Positions 17,602-27,434 of a stretch of 49,423 bases of DNA are shown piece by piece. Each line of letters begins with the position of its first letter. Position 1 is the first letter of the stretch. The translations under genes were made by a program, and so were the position numbers. Source of the stretch: Candidatus Bipolaricaulota bacterium (GTDB lineage Bacteria; Bipolaricaulota; Bipolaricaulia; UBA7950; UBA9294); contig JANQGM010000013.1 in assembly GCA_028277345.1 (NCBI GenBank), forward strand, positions 1 through 49,423, read 5' to 3'. Below the pieces are notes generated by a model, which was not told where the DNA came from, made no database searches, and was given only the letters and a program-made list of their open reading frames with translations.

Positions 17602-18090
17602 CTAGGCAACGGGCCCATCGATGAGGCGTTTCGTCATGATCACATTCGTCTCTTCATACCCCAGCTTTCGATGGAGGGCGCGAGCGCCCGAATTGTGACC
17701 GAAGACGTGAAGTTGGATTTTCCCCATCCCGCGGCGCTGGACAAAACGATCCATCGCTTTGAGGGCGGCCGTTGCGATCCCCTTGCGGCGGTGAGGCTCA
17801 TCGACGAACAGGTGGCAAAGGAAGGTATAGGGAAGGGGATACTCAGTTCGCTCCTGAAACCATAGATACCCGACGATCTTTCCCGTGCTCTCTTCAATGA
17901 GATGGTGCATATGGTGATCGACGGTCTTGATCCCGTCGGGCAGCAATGTCTCGAATTGCTCTCTGGCCTTTTCCAAGGCATTGATTTGGGACCAATTTCC
18001 CGTCTTCGTTTGGTCTTCGGCGTATCGGGGAAGCTCCGTGCGCATTCGTTCGTCCCACGCATCCTGGGACATGGGTTCCAGTCGTATCAT
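17602..18090 (-). CDS. GNAT-family N-acetyltransferase
   Basis: A 162-residue single-domain GNAT enzyme using acetyl-CoA. The segment GKIVGYLWFQ, strand-4 motif TFLCHLFVDEPHRRKGI (the acetyl-CoA pyrophosphate loop, R-R-K-G-I-A) and HNSGARALHRKLGYEETN near the C-terminus are classical. The acceptor substrate is unknown. AAGGAG five bases before ATG 18090 decides the start; the upstream open frame is not needed. Divergent from the zinc-finger membrane gene at 18239. Confidence 0.92.
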   Translation of the reverse strand: MIRLEPMSQDAWDERMRTELPRYAEDQTKTGNWSQINALEKAREQFETLLPDGIKTVDHHMHHLIEESTGKIVGYLWFQERTEYPLPYTFLCHLFVDEPHRRKGIATAALKAMDRFVQRRGMGKIQLHVFGHNSGARALHRKLGYEETNVIMTKRLIDGPVA

Positions 18091-18238
18091 GTGGCTCCTT
18101 CTCGATCCGTCATCAAGAAGTGAGTGGGCGTTACAGCGAACGCGGTTCATCGGGTTCGCATCGCTCGCCGTGGAGGTTGACGATTGTCTTCGGTTCCCTA
18201 TCCTTCTTGAGGATGAATGCGGAGAAACGGTGAGGAAT

Positions 18239-18613
18239 ATGAAGAGATACCTGGATCGATGGATGTCCAAGCACGCAGTCCTGTGCGATACGTGTGCTCG
18301 GGAGATTGACGAGGTGGATGATCTGTATGTTGTATCTCACTGGGGAGTTTCGGTTCGTGCCTATTGCCGACTATGCTATGCCAACAAGGAAAAAACCTAC
18401 TGGCATCATCCACGAACGGGGAGTATCCCCATCAACTCCCGACGTGTGAGTGTCAGCTTGATTGCGGGAGGCTTTCTTGCTGTTCTGTCAGTCTTCTTCA
18501 GCTCCAATTGGACTGCCCCGATCGTACTTTGGTTCGGTCTCTTGTGGATGGGCGCCCTCAGGCTCATTGCCTTCCTCCGGTATGAGCGGCCGCTTCAACT
18601 GCGGGAAGGTTAG
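18239..18613 (+). CDS. Zinc-ribbon membrane protein
   Basis: A 124-residue protein: an N-terminal cytoplasmic zinc knuckle with C16/C19 (LCDTCAREI) and C43/C46 (YCRLCYANK), then two hydrophobic spans at about 71-88 and 92-112. The family is not recognised. GGTGAGG lies just before ATG 18239. Thirty-six bases downstream the YCII gene starts, so the two may share a transcript. Confidence 0.65.
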   Translation: MKRYLDRWMSKHAVLCDTCAREIDEVDDLYVVSHWGVSVRAYCRLCYANKEKTYWHHPRTGSIPINSRRVSVSLIAGGFLAVLSVFFSSNWTAPIVLWFGLLWMGALRLIAFLRYERPLQLREG

Positions 18614-18649
18614 CAGGAAGGACAGATTGTGCCACCAAAGGAGGCGGCG

Positions 18650-18958
18650 ATGCATTTCCTAATACTCGGCTATGACGGACACGACGAGGAGGCGTCGGCA
18701 CGCCGTCGACAGGCACGCAACGCCCATCTCGAAGGGAGTGCCCGGTGGTATGAGGCTGGGCGGTGGCTCGATTCCGGAGCTCTCTTGAACGACCAAGGCC
18801 GCATGATCGGGTCCTTCGTCGTTTGCGACTATCCCTCGCGAGATGCGTTGCACGCGGAATGGTTGGACTGCGAGCCCTATGTGGTCGGCAAGGTCTGGGA
18901 ACGCATGGAGATCCATCCCATCTATCTCTCCCCGCGCGCGTCGTCGATCCGAGCCTAG
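18650..18958 (+). CDS. YCII/YciI-family protein
   Basis: A 102-residue ferredoxin-like dimeric alpha/beta-barrel protein. MHFLILGYDG at the N-terminus, the conserved His26 in RNAHLEGS, and CEPYVVGKVWERMEIHPI are the usual YCII landmarks. Some members act in catabolism of aromatics or halogenated compounds; most are unassigned. AAAGGAGG six bases before ATG 18650 fixes the start. Its stop overlaps that of the convergent kelch protein by a shared CTAG. Confidence 0.88.
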   Translation: MHFLILGYDGHDEEASARRRQARNAHLEGSARWYEAGRWLDSGALLNDQGRMIGSFVVCDYPSRDALHAEWLDCEPYVVGKVWERMEIHPIYLSPRASSIRA

Positions 18959-21738
18959 CGACGAAGCATGACCAGAACGCGCTGTGTACGGATCAGCCCA
19001 TTTCCTCGGATGGCAATAATGGCGATATAGGCGCCGTTGGCCACATCATCGCCATCGCTGGCTTGGCCGTCCCACTGAACGTAGGTCGTGTTGACGGCGC
19101 TACGGCTCCAAACGAGACGTCCACGAAGGTCGAAGATCGAAATCATGATCAGATCGGCAACGCCCTCCCCATCAAATCCGAAGGTGACGATACTGGAGAA
19201 CGGGTTGGGGCCGTATGTGATGCGCTCCAAGCGGAAATCGGGGACCTCCGAGAAATCATTGACGACGGTGATGGTCACTTGATCGGTTGCGGTTTCTCCC
19301 TCTCCGTCCGTGACGTCCAATGTCAGGGTGTAGGTACCGGTGAGGTCGGCAATGAACGAGCCGGAGGCCGTGTCAAAGCCCTGAACCGTTTCCCGGCAGC
19401 GGCTTCCAGCCGGGATCATCAGAACGGGTGAGTTGGCCTCGTAGCGAAGAACGGTGAACTCCCAGCTATAATCGAATGGGCCCGTAACCGGTGTCGTGAT
19501 TCCGCTGTACGAAGCGAGGCCTTCCAAGGTCACCGTCGAGCCCACGAGCAAGGTTTGATCCGGGCCTGCATCCGCGCGCAGCCTGGGCTCAGACGATCCA
19601 CCGACGCTGCCATGCACCTCAAACGTGAACGGAGTCTGGTCGTCATCCGAATTCCATATGCTGACCGTGGCGATCACAAAATCATCGGTGCTGGGGGTGA
19701 AGGTCAGATCGAAGGATGTCGCTTCCCCCTCATCGATGGCGACCTCCGGTTGGCGGGTGACGGCGAACTGAGCGTGATCGACGGTTACATAGTTGGGGCC
19801 GTTGTGCAGCAGCAACTCCGCATTGCCCTGATTCTGAATGGTAAATGTCTTGGTGACGGCCGTATCGCCGAGGGCGGAGAACACGGTGTTCTTCGTTGTC
19901 GAGGGATCGGTGTCCTGATAGGGGATCTCACTTCCGCTGCCGAGAACCCGGATTTCGGGTGCCAGCCCACCCGTGCAGCGAACCGTGAATTCAAACGGAT
20001 CATCGTCAGGATCATTGCTGGAGATGCTGACGACGGCCGTTCGTGCGCCTTCGTCCGAAGGACGGCACCGGATCGCGAACTCAACGGCGTCGTCCGGATC
20101 GAGTAGCGTTTGCCCGGGTTGGCTGGATACCGAGAAATCGTCTGATCCGTCGAGCGTGATTACGGGATCGCCGTCCAGCCACAGGTCGACGCCGCCGACA
20201 TTGCGGATGGTGAAGGTCTCGCTGGTGGAATCATCGATGGCGACGGGACCGAAGTTGGTGTTGTCGTTCGTCGAAGGCGTGCTATCCCCATTGGCGATGA
20301 CGTCTCCCCCTCCTTCCACCTCAATGCGAGGAACGTCCATATCCCAATTGGTGACCGAGACATCGGAAACGTCCTCTTCGTCGAATGAATCGTAGAATTC
20401 GCCACCGCTTGTAGGGTCTCCGGTGATGATCGTGTATGCGATGTCGCCGTCGACAAAGGCATCATTGACGCCCGTCACGGTCACGAGAACCCCATTTGTG
20501 CTGCCTGCAGGCAGCGTGACGGATGCGGGCACCGTTCCTTCGGTGAGATCTGAACTCGTCAGGGGCACGATCACATCATCGGTCGGCGGCGTCTGGGCCG
20601 AGATGATGAACATGGCCTTGCCTCCGTTCTCCGTTGTGACGAGGCCGTCGACGGGGGTGACTGTAATTCCGGGGAGGCCGGCGTCGAACACCCAGGTGTC
20701 ATCGAAGTTCGTGCTTCCATTGGCCCCTCCGAACAACAGCGCAAGGCCGTTGCCGATTTTCGCCATTCCTGCCCGGCTTCGCGCTGGCGGACTCGTTGCC
20801 GTGGCCTGCTCGATCCATTCCCCCTCGTCGCCATCGAAGATCCATGTTTCTCTGTTGACGCTTCCTCCGACATCTTGTCCGCCAAAGAGCAAGACGTAGT
20901 CCTTAAGCAGCGAAGCCAACGCGTGCTTGGCTCGAGCGGATGGCGATGGATTGAAAGTTCCCGTTTCCCATTGTGCTTGAGACACACGATACGCCCAGGT
21001 GTCCGAGAACGTCTCTGATGGGGTTTGCGGATCATCTTGTCCGCCGAATAGCAATACCCAGGATGAATCAAATGGCTCCCCCAGATAGGCCATATCGGAA
21101 TACACCCGATGATCTGGAGAATCTCCGGCTGGCGATGGGGTGACATCGGCCCAACCGTTCTCACTGAGATCGTAGCTCCACACCAATCCCTCATCATCAC
21201 TTTCAGAGGAACTGAGCACGATCGCCTGATCGTCTCCGGCATAAGACATGGCGAAGAAAACGGTCATCCCAGGGATGCTCGAGGGCGTCATTTCCGTCCA
21301 CGTATTGGAGTCGAGATCGTAGACCCAGGTATCGCTATGTGTGCCTTCCTCGCTGGCCTCGGATACACCACCGTAGAGAACGACCACCCCATCGTCGACC
21401 CGAGCCATCCCGTGATAAGCACGAGCGGACGGCTGGGATGCCGGATTCATCAGGGTCCACGTATCGTTGCTGAGGTCGTAGATCCAGGTTTCGGCAGGAA
21501 GCGGCGTCCAGCCATCGAGATCGTCGAAGATATCCTGCGTACAGCCGCCAAACAGCAATACTTTGTCATCCCCAAGATACGCCATGGCGTGGGATTGCCG
21601 GGCGGACGGATGGCTAGAGGGCGACATTTGCGTCCAGGTTCCGGGGTCTTCGGGCAATGTGTACCCGAACGCGCACGCGGACACGAGGTAAACGACAAGA
21701 GCTAGCATCGCCATTCGGCGCATGATCTCAGCAGGCAT
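18955..21738 (-). CDS. Exported kelch/PKD multidomain protein with FlgD-like C-terminal domain
   Basis: A 927-residue surface or secreted protein. The N-terminal signal ends in LVSAC, a lipobox-like sequence. Residues about 35-350 contain kelch-type repeats (LLFGG, LYGGVS, WIYDL and similar blades recurring about every 55 residues), predicting a beta propeller. A Calx-beta-like segment follows (about 355-450), then two choice-of-anchor D/ASH-like domains (NTNFGPVAIDD and NTVFSALGDT copies), a PKD-like domain (ADAGPDQTLLVGSTVTLEG), and a C-terminal YGPNPFSSIVTFGF to FDLRGRLVW domain of the FlgD-Ig/type IX sorting kind. This layout is common in adhesins or extracellular scaffolds. AGGAGGGG lies about 18 bases before ATG 21738; ATG 21723 is an alternative start. 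Confidence 0.88.
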   Translation of the reverse strand: MPAEIMRRMAMLALVVYLVSACAFGYTLPEDPGTWTQMSPSSHPSARQSHAMAYLGDDKVLLFGGCTQDIFDDLDGWTPLPAETWIYDLSNDTWTLMNPASQPSARAYHGMARVDDGVVVLYGGVSEASEEGTHSDTWVYDLDSNTWTEMTPSSIPGMTVFFAMSYAGDDQAIVLSSSESDDEGLVWSYDLSENGWADVTPSPAGDSPDHRVYSDMAYLGEPFDSSWVLLFGGQDDPQTPSETFSDTWAYRVSQAQWETGTFNPSPSARAKHALASLLKDYVLLFGGQDVGGSVNRETWIFDGDEGEWIEQATATSPPARSRAGMAKIGNGLALLFGGANGSTNFDDTWVFDAGLPGITVTPVDGLVTTENGGKAMFIISAQTPPTDDVIVPLTSSDLTEGTVPASVTLPAGSTNGVLVTVTGVNDAFVDGDIAYTIITGDPTSGGEFYDSFDEEDVSDVSVTNWDMDVPRIEVEGGGDVIANGDSTPSTNDNTNFGPVAIDDSTSETFTIRNVGGVDLWLDGDPVITLDGSDDFSVSSQPGQTLLDPDDAVEFAIRCRPSDEGARTAVVSISSNDPDDDPFEFTVRCTGGLAPEIRVLGSGSEIPYQDTDPSTTKNTVFSALGDTAVTKTFTIQNQGNAELLLHNGPNYVTVDHAQFAVTRQPEVAIDEGEATSFDLTFTPSTDDFVIATVSIWNSDDDQTPFTFEVHGSVGGSSEPRLRADAGPDQTLLVGSTVTLEGLASYSGITTPVTGPFDYSWEFTVLRYEANSPVLMIPAGSRCRETVQGFDTASGSFIADLTGTYTLTLDVTDGEGETATDQVTITVVNDFSEVPDFRLERITYGPNPFSSIVTFGFDGEGVADLIMISIFDLRGRLVWSRSAVNTTYVQWDGQASDGDDVANGAYIAIIAIRGNGLIRTQRVLVMLRR

Positions 21739-21996
21739 GGGACCTTAGGTGATTGCTCCCCTCCTTCGGAAGCATCATACTCAATCGAGTGAATCCGTCA
21801 TAACCGGCGCGGCGTTCAGCCCTCTCCAAGAAGCTTCTGCGGTACTCGTCCGATGGGTGCGCAGCGATTGCTTTTGGGTTGCTGGATGGCTGTTTGAGCA
21901 CAATCCCGGCGATAGGATGGCGCGCGCGGCGTATTCGGATCACGATGCTGCATCGAAGGCTGGTCATTTGGGTGAAAAACGGACAGAATCGAAGAC

Positions 21997-22341
21997 ATGA
22001 GGAGATCAGAAAAACGAAGGGGCGTTGTGGTGTTGACATCGTCCAGCCCTGCGACGATTGAGATGGCCGTGGAAGCGCTAAACACGGAACGCATTTCCTT
22101 TCATGTTGCGCGGCAGCATCAGGGGGTGCGGGCACCGACGACCACCTGGAGTCTTCTTGTCTCTCATGAGGATACCCAGCACGCGTTAAGCGTTCTTCAG
22201 CACGTGCCGCGCGAATTCCGGATTCCACGAGAGGGTGTTGGGGAATCGAGGACAGGGCTCTATTGTTCGTTTGGCGTCTTCATCCTCATGGCAGTGGGCT
22301 TTGTTCTTCTTTCGTTCCTCGCGTACGTCGTGTTCCGGTAA
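21997..22341 (+). CDS. DUF2007-like protein with C-terminal membrane helix
   Basis: A 114-residue protein. The first 75 residues have the beta-alpha-beta arrangement of DUF2007 'putative signal transducing' proteins (VVVLTSSSPATIEMAVEALN followed by ISFHVARQHQG and WSLLVSHEDTQHALSVL). A single hydrophobic helix at about 90-113 anchors it. The ribosome site is weak, so the start is uncertain. Confidence 0.6.
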   Translation: MRRSEKRRGVVVLTSSSPATIEMAVEALNTERISFHVARQHQGVRAPTTTWSLLVSHEDTQHALSVLQHVPREFRIPREGVGESRTGLYCSFGVFILMAVGFVLLSFLAYVVFR

Positions 22342-22588
22342 CCGATCCGACGGCAAGATGGCGCTAGGTCGTGTGCGGGGAATGTCACCGGCTCGCGCGA
22401 GTCAGTCGTGTATGGCAGAGGAGAGACGATGTCCCTACAGGCTAACGGGGGCTCATGCTCGAAGGGTGGGTGAGTACATAGCTCTGTGAACGATGGCGTG
22501 CCCATGCCAATGAGAACCAGGGGTGAGGCCGTCGGCCGCATGCTGGGCGCACTCGATGCGCGTCCGAGCCTTCGCAAGAGACGGTAGG

Positions 22589-23866
22589 TCAAAGCGGGCG
22601 CTCCATCGTCTCGGTGGTGGCACGGTAGCCGAGGGCTCGCCACGTCTCGCGTGCGACCTCGTTCTCCGCATCCAACTGAAGTCGGATGTGGCTGCATCCG
22701 ACTTCCAAGAAGTAGGTCGATGCCTCGATTTCCAAGTCTCGCAACACGCCTCGGCGGCGATAGGCAGGCTGAACGAAGGCATGCTCAATGATGCCGAGCT
22801 TTGGCTCTTGGAGCGTCGCGATGATCATGCCAATGGGCTCCTGTTGAGATGTCGCAAGGAAAACGCGCGCATTCGCGCATTCGAGCCAATGGTCGGCGAC
22901 GGAGTAGGCCTTGGTTTCGGGGATGGATTTCCCCGTCATCTCCGAGTCCGCCTCAGCGAGAAGAACGGCCAGCGCCCGATGGTCGTCGTGATTGGCCGCG
23001 TGCAGTTCATAGCGAACGTCCGGACGTTGGACGGGCGCGCGGAATTCATCCTCCATCCAGCGGACGGCGAAATCGGAGAGATCGCGGGCATCGAACAGGT
23101 AGCTGGTCGCACCTCCGATAGGCCCGACGGCGCCTTGTCCTTCCTTGACATAATCATCGACAATGGCTTCGAAGAGATCGACGGGGCCGCCCCATGGCAT
23201 GCATCCATCCCCTCCGGTATTGAACTCCTCGATGGATTCCCAAACCGTTTCCCCGTTTTTCAGGACAGGCATGTGATAGCGGACGACTGCCTTGTCGGGG
23301 ACCTCCGCGATATGTTCGGCGTAGTGAAGGAGCGTGACATTCGCGAGCGGGGATCCCAGGAGAAGGACCTTGCCCCGCAACGTGCAGAGCGTTTCGAGTG
23401 GAGAACCCGCTCCCATCCCGTACTGAAGCGGGTGATGCGATGTCAGCTCTGATGCGTTGTCGCCTACGGCGACGAACGAACTGTCAGGATGTTCGCTGCG
23501 TTGAGCGCCTTCCCACGTGCGCAGGTATTCGGGGAGCACGCCCCATTCACGAACCGCACGAGATGTCTTGATGTCGAAGGCAGGCCAGACGGCGCGAAGC
23601 TGAGGGGGAACCTCCGGCATCCCGCACGTGATGTCATAGGGTGATCCATCCCAACCCGCATACATCATCAGCGTCCCACGATCTCTCAGAACGTCTAGAA
23701 GTCCTGCAAGAACTTGATCCGGGCCTCCGACAATCCAACCGATCGACCCCACCGATGCGTGCAGCATCAGGGTGTCTCCGGGTTCAACGCCGAGGTGTCC
23801 GGTTTCTGCCGCGATTTGCTGCCGCGTCACGAGACCGGGCGCGCGGGATCTTGAGCAACGTGTCAT
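22589..23866 (-). CDS. Aminoglycoside 3-N-acetyltransferase-like/GNAT fusion
   Basis: A 425-residue two-domain enzyme. Residues about 10-265 are an Antibiotic_NAT (AAC(3)) domain with LMLHASVGSIGWIVGG, RSEHPDSSFVAVG and LLGSPLANVTLLHYAEHIA, including the conserved His and Glu region. Residues about 278-425 form a GNAT domain with VQPAYRRRGVLRDLEIEA and ARETWRALGYRATTE. Both use acetyl-CoA but belong to unrelated folds, so the fusion is unusual. AAC(3) relatives also act on non-antibiotic amines, so resistance cannot be assumed. GGAGG before ATG 23866 supports this start over 23911. It is divergent from the PLP enzyme at 23991, with 124 bp between. Confidence 0.85.
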   Translation of the reverse strand: MTRCSRSRAPGLVTRQQIAAETGHLGVEPGDTLMLHASVGSIGWIVGGPDQVLAGLLDVLRDRGTLMMYAGWDGSPYDITCGMPEVPPQLRAVWPAFDIKTSRAVREWGVLPEYLRTWEGAQRSEHPDSSFVAVGDNASELTSHHPLQYGMGAGSPLETLCTLRGKVLLLGSPLANVTLLHYAEHIAEVPDKAVVRYHMPVLKNGETVWESIEEFNTGGDGCMPWGGPVDLFEAIVDDYVKEGQGAVGPIGGATSYLFDARDLSDFAVRWMEDEFRAPVQRPDVRYELHAANHDDHRALAVLLAEADSEMTGKSIPETKAYSVADHWLECANARVFLATSQQEPIGMIIATLQEPKLGIIEHAFVQPAYRRRGVLRDLEIEASTYFLEVGCSHIRLQLDAENEVARETWRALGYRATTETMERPL

Positions 23867-23990
23867 GTCTGCCTCCGTTTCATCTCCGCGTATCTTGCGG
23901 GTGGAAAGCACGTGTGATCAAGTCCATTTTCATCGTCAGCGGTCGAGATGCCTTCAATGGACTCGTATACTTCGAGCGAGGTTCTCGTCC

Positions 23991-25106
23991 ATGCACACAC
24001 ACATTGCCTATGCTCGCCCGACGCTTCTTGTTGATGAAGGCCGCGTTCGCCGAAACATTCGGGAGATGGCCGAGCGGGTTGCTGCCGCCGGCATTCGTTT
24101 TCGCCCCCATTTCAAGACACACCAATCCGCGGATGTGGGCGAATGGTTTCGCGAGGTGGGAGTGAGCGCCATCACCGTTTCATCGGTTCCGATGGCCGAC
24201 TACTTTGCTAGCCACGGATGGGACGATATCACGATTGCTTCGCCTATCAACGTGCGTGACATGGATGCGCTCAATGCCTTGGCGCAGCGCATTACACTCC
24301 ATGTGACCGTGGATTCCGTCGATGCCGTCGAGCACCTCGAGCGTGATGTCCTTCATCCCGTCAGCGTTTGGATTGAGATCAACACGGGGGATAACCGCAC
24401 GGGGGTCGAACCTTCCGACCGGGCGTGCATCGCCCGGGTGGCCGGGTGCATTGTTGAATCGGGGCGTCTGACCTTGGGCGGACTGATTGCGCATGACGGA
24501 CAGACCTATCAGGCGAGCACGGTCGAAGAGATTGTCGCCATCTATCGTTCGACAACGTACGTGCTCGGCAATCTGGCGGAATACGTATGGGAGGAAACCG
24601 AACAGCGGCCGTTGATCTCAATTGGCGATACGCCAACCGGCAAACTCATCGACAACTTGGGTGACATCGACGAACTCCGTCCCGGCAACTTCGTGTTTTT
24701 CGACCTTACCCAGCTTGAGATCGGATCGTGCTGTGAAGAAGACATTGCTGTGGCATTGGCGTGTCCCGTTGTCTCGAAGAGTACGGCGCGGCGCGAGATC
24801 GTTCTTCATGCCGGCGCTGTCCGGCTTTCTCTGGCGTCGCTGCCCGGCGAGAACGATGAACCGACCTTCGGGCGCATCGTCCGCTTGTGCGAGGATGGCT
24901 GGGGCCCCATGCTGCCGGGATGTCATGTTTCTCGGTTGTCTCAGGAGCTGGCTGTTGTCAGCATGTCTGCTGAGGTGCTGGCTTCTGTCAAGGTTGGCGA
25001 CGTGCTTGGCGTGCTGCCCGTTCACAGTTGCCTGACGGTCGATGCCATGAAGCAAATGCAGAAGCTGGATGGCAGTCTCCTCCCATGTTTTCGAGACGAA
25101 AGCTGA
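23991..25106 (+). CDS. D-serine/D-threonine dehydratase-like PLP enzyme (DSD1 family)
   Basis: A 371-residue fold-type III PLP enzyme. The N-terminal barrel has PLP Lys42 in RFRPHFKTHQS. The C-terminal domain ends with LPVHSCLTVDAM, where H345 and C347 match the zinc ligands of eukaryotic-type D-serine dehydratase. The family includes D-serine dehydratase, D-threonine aldolase and 3-hydroxyaspartate aldolase; substrate choice cannot be read from the sequence. A likely role is catabolism of D-amino or hydroxy-amino acids. The start is set by family alignment (HIAYARPTLLVDEGRVRRN); the GAGG ribosome site is somewhat distant. Convergent with the GNAT gene downstream. Confidence 0.88.
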   Translation: MHTHIAYARPTLLVDEGRVRRNIREMAERVAAAGIRFRPHFKTHQSADVGEWFREVGVSAITVSSVPMADYFASHGWDDITIASPINVRDMDALNALAQRITLHVTVDSVDAVEHLERDVLHPVSVWIEINTGDNRTGVEPSDRACIARVAGCIVESGRLTLGGLIAHDGQTYQASTVEEIVAIYRSTTYVLGNLAEYVWEETEQRPLISIGDTPTGKLIDNLGDIDELRPGNFVFFDLTQLEIGSCCEEDIAVALACPVVSKSTARREIVLHAGAVRLSLASLPGENDEPTFGRIVRLCEDGWGPMLPGCHVSRLSQELAVVSMSAEVLASVKVGDVLGVLPVHSCLTVDAMKQMQKLDGSLLPCFRDES

Positions 25107-25180
25107 CAAACCGGCTTTCGTTGATCTAGCCAACGCCCTCAGTCTTGCGATTAGCAACGCGAAGCGTCCGCATGACAGCG

Positions 25181-26053
25181 TCAGTCGTTTGCCGCGTTGT
25201 TCGCCAGAACGTCGACGAGTTGCGCATGTTCCGCTAGATCGACGTAGACGGGATAGAGCACGTAGTCATTCTGTTGCTCAAACCCCGCCTTGAGAGCTGT
25301 CTTGACTGCCGCAGCATGAGAGGGATGACAATGTCCGCCGATCTGAGTGACTCCGCGATGGCGCGCCGTCTCCAAGACGGAGCTTATGGCAGCGCATGCC
25401 AGTCCCTTCTGTTGGTGCGATTCCACAGTCTCGGCGCTGATCTCGGCGCGATGATCCAGGACAGAATCAGTCAGGCACCAGGAGACAGCTTCGTTGTTGC
25501 GTACAGCGGCGGAACCGAAGCCTTGCGACAGGAAGGCGTCGCGCGATCCGAAAGTACCCTCAAGATACTCAAGCATCTGGGGAGGGATCTCGATTCCGGA
25601 GGAAAAGAGGTCCTCATTGATTTCGCGGATGTCGTAATCGGTGGGAATGGTCTTGCGCTCCCCCTCGGAAGCCCCACAGTGTGCATAGTACGCGCGCCGG
25701 TCGCGAATGAGATCACGGGGCTGAAGAAAAGGTCCGACGATGGGATCCCCATCCTCGGCGTCAACAATGAGAAAGGCCAGTCCAATCCCATGTTCTGGGC
25801 AGTAGTTCTCGAAAAACCAGTCGCGCAGTTCCTGAGTGAACGCGTCGGTGGGAGAGCATCCGATGAGATAGCCCCAGGCGAACTGATCGTCTGGAGCGAT
25901 GACGAACAACGCTGTTGGATCGGACTTTCGGTTCGCGATCACTGTACCGGGACGCGTTCCGGCGAGGACGGCTTGCGCCGTCCCATGGTCCTTGAGCGCG
26001 CCGGCCAATGCGATCGCGTTTGAGTATGCATCCTTTTGCAATTCGCAAATCAT
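25181..26053 (-). CDS. GNAT_acetyltran (PF12746-like) acetyltransferase
   Basis: A 290-residue protein. The first 130 residues form an accessory domain, and the C-terminal half resembles GNAT with ISAETVESHQQKGLACAAISS (acetyl-CoA loop Q-Q-K-G-L-A) and HAAAVKTALKAGFEQQNDY. This N-terminal extension plus GNAT layout is typical of PF12746 members, mostly unassigned. GAGGAG before ATG 26053 favours it over 26074. It is divergent from the kinase-like gene at 26256. Confidence 0.82.
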   Translation of the reverse strand: MICELQKDAYSNAIALAGALKDHGTAQAVLAGTRPGTVIANRKSDPTALFVIAPDDQFAWGYLIGCSPTDAFTQELRDWFFENYCPEHGIGLAFLIVDAEDGDPIVGPFLQPRDLIRDRRAYYAHCGASEGERKTIPTDYDIREINEDLFSSGIEIPPQMLEYLEGTFGSRDAFLSQGFGSAAVRNNEAVSWCLTDSVLDHRAEISAETVESHQQKGLACAAISSVLETARHRGVTQIGGHCHPSHAAAVKTALKAGFEQQNDYVLYPVYVDLAEHAQLVDVLANNAAND

Positions 26054-26255
26054 ATGGATCTCCTCTGTTGCCACATTTCTTTAGGTACGCTACGAGGAAT
26101 CGCAGGTCCAGCGAAGCTCCTCTGCATGCCCGAATGGTCCATCGCCATCATCTTGAATCCATGAAGCACGGCCTGTGAACGCTCGGCATCGATACGAACG
26201 TACGCAGATGGCTGCTCCCGAGTTCCTTCAAATGTAAGTTAAGACATAATACAAA

Positions 26256-27203
26256 ATGGAGAATGTGGAACGTTCTTTGCTTGCAACGACGTGCTCGTGG
26301 CGGCAGGCCATGCGCCTATCGGATACGCTTGAGGAAATCAACGAATCCCTCTGGAGTGTGCGCGTGTCAAAGCCCAAACGTCGTGAAGTGAAGACCCCGC
26401 CATCGGCTGTATTGAAGGCCTTCGGCCTCAGCGAGGACCTTGTGCGCCTTCCGGGCGGACAAGGACAGGCCTTTCGCTCGGGAGACGTGATTCTCAAGCC
26501 GGCGACGAACGATGAACGAACCCGCTGGATCTCGGAGTTCTGTTTGGAGACGACGCTCGAAGAGTTTCGACTCCCTCAACCGGTGAGAACCGGCGATGGC
26601 GACGTCGTGTTCAATGAATGGCAAGCGTGGGAAGTGATGCCGGGCGAGCATCGAAGCGGCAACTGGGAAGAGGTTGTTGAGCTTTGCTCGTGCTTTCACC
26701 GTGCGATCGCCGATTGCGCGAAGCCGGACTGGGTCGATCGCTTGAAGAACGAGGATCCTTGGATCCTCGCCGACCGCGCCGTGTGGGGAGAATTGGAAGT
26801 GACACTGCATCCGAGGATTGCCCCAGCTGTCACGCAATTACGCGGCTGCTTGTCCGATATTTCGACGCCTTCTCAATTGATCCACGGTGATTTCGGTGGC
26901 AATGTGCTCTTCCATCCTGTACTACCTCCTGGAATCATCGACCTCTCTCCCAGCTGGCGTCCCGCGGGATTTGCCGTTGGCGTTGTGATCGCCGATGCCA
27001 TTGTTTGGGGCGATGCGGATATGTCTCTCATCGAGTGCGGCTGTGCGATTGAGGACTTCGATCAGCTACTTCTTCGAGCTGAGCTGCGGCGCATTCTGGA
27101 ACTCAACTTGGCACACCAACTCTGGAAGTGGGACACATTGGACGAGATCGAAGCTCACCAACCGCTCATTGATACACTCGTCGCTCGCCATTCTTCGGGC
27201 TAA
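26256..27203 (+). CDS. Aminoglycoside phosphotransferase/TIGR02569-like kinase
   Basis: A 315-residue protein of the protein-kinase-like phosphotransferase fold. The nucleotide loop is LPGGQGQAFRSGDVILKP with the ATP-binding Lys. The catalytic loop is LIHGDFGGNVLFH and the metal-binding Asp follows in PPGIIDLSPSWRPAGF. The arrangement matches the TIGR02569 group, whose substrate is unknown. Antibiotic phosphorylation is possible but not implied. The ribosome site at 26256 is poor, and Met19 at 26310 may be the true start. Confidence 0.78.
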   Translation: MENVERSLLATTCSWRQAMRLSDTLEEINESLWSVRVSKPKRREVKTPPSAVLKAFGLSEDLVRLPGGQGQAFRSGDVILKPATNDERTRWISEFCLETTLEEFRLPQPVRTGDGDVVFNEWQAWEVMPGEHRSGNWEEVVELCSCFHRAIADCAKPDWVDRLKNEDPWILADRAVWGELEVTLHPRIAPAVTQLRGCLSDISTPSQLIHGDFGGNVLFHPVLPPGIIDLSPSWRPAGFAVGVVIADAIVWGDADMSLIECGCAIEDFDQLLLRAELRRILELNLAHQLWKWDTLDEIEAHQPLIDTLVARHSSG

Positions 27204-27434
27204 TCGAGCGTTGCGCTAGCGGCATTTGGGCGTGTTTTGTGACGTGAGCGTCTCTGCATAAAGTGATGAAAATGTGTGCTTGGCCCCCGATTCCTTGTAT
27301 TTCCATGCTCTGGCCGCTAGAGTTCCAGTGTTGCTTGGTAGTTGTACAGCACTTCTAGGAAGTCCGGTTGATCCCAGAACTCCTCGATGTTGATCTGTCC
27401 ATCTAGTTTTCCCAGCATAGAGGAGGTTTTTATT

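Noticed and set aside
25274..26023. 249-codon plus-strand frame opposite the GNAT gene
   Set aside because: No ribosome site or domain; the minus strand has the GNAT acetyl-CoA loop and a good ribosome site.
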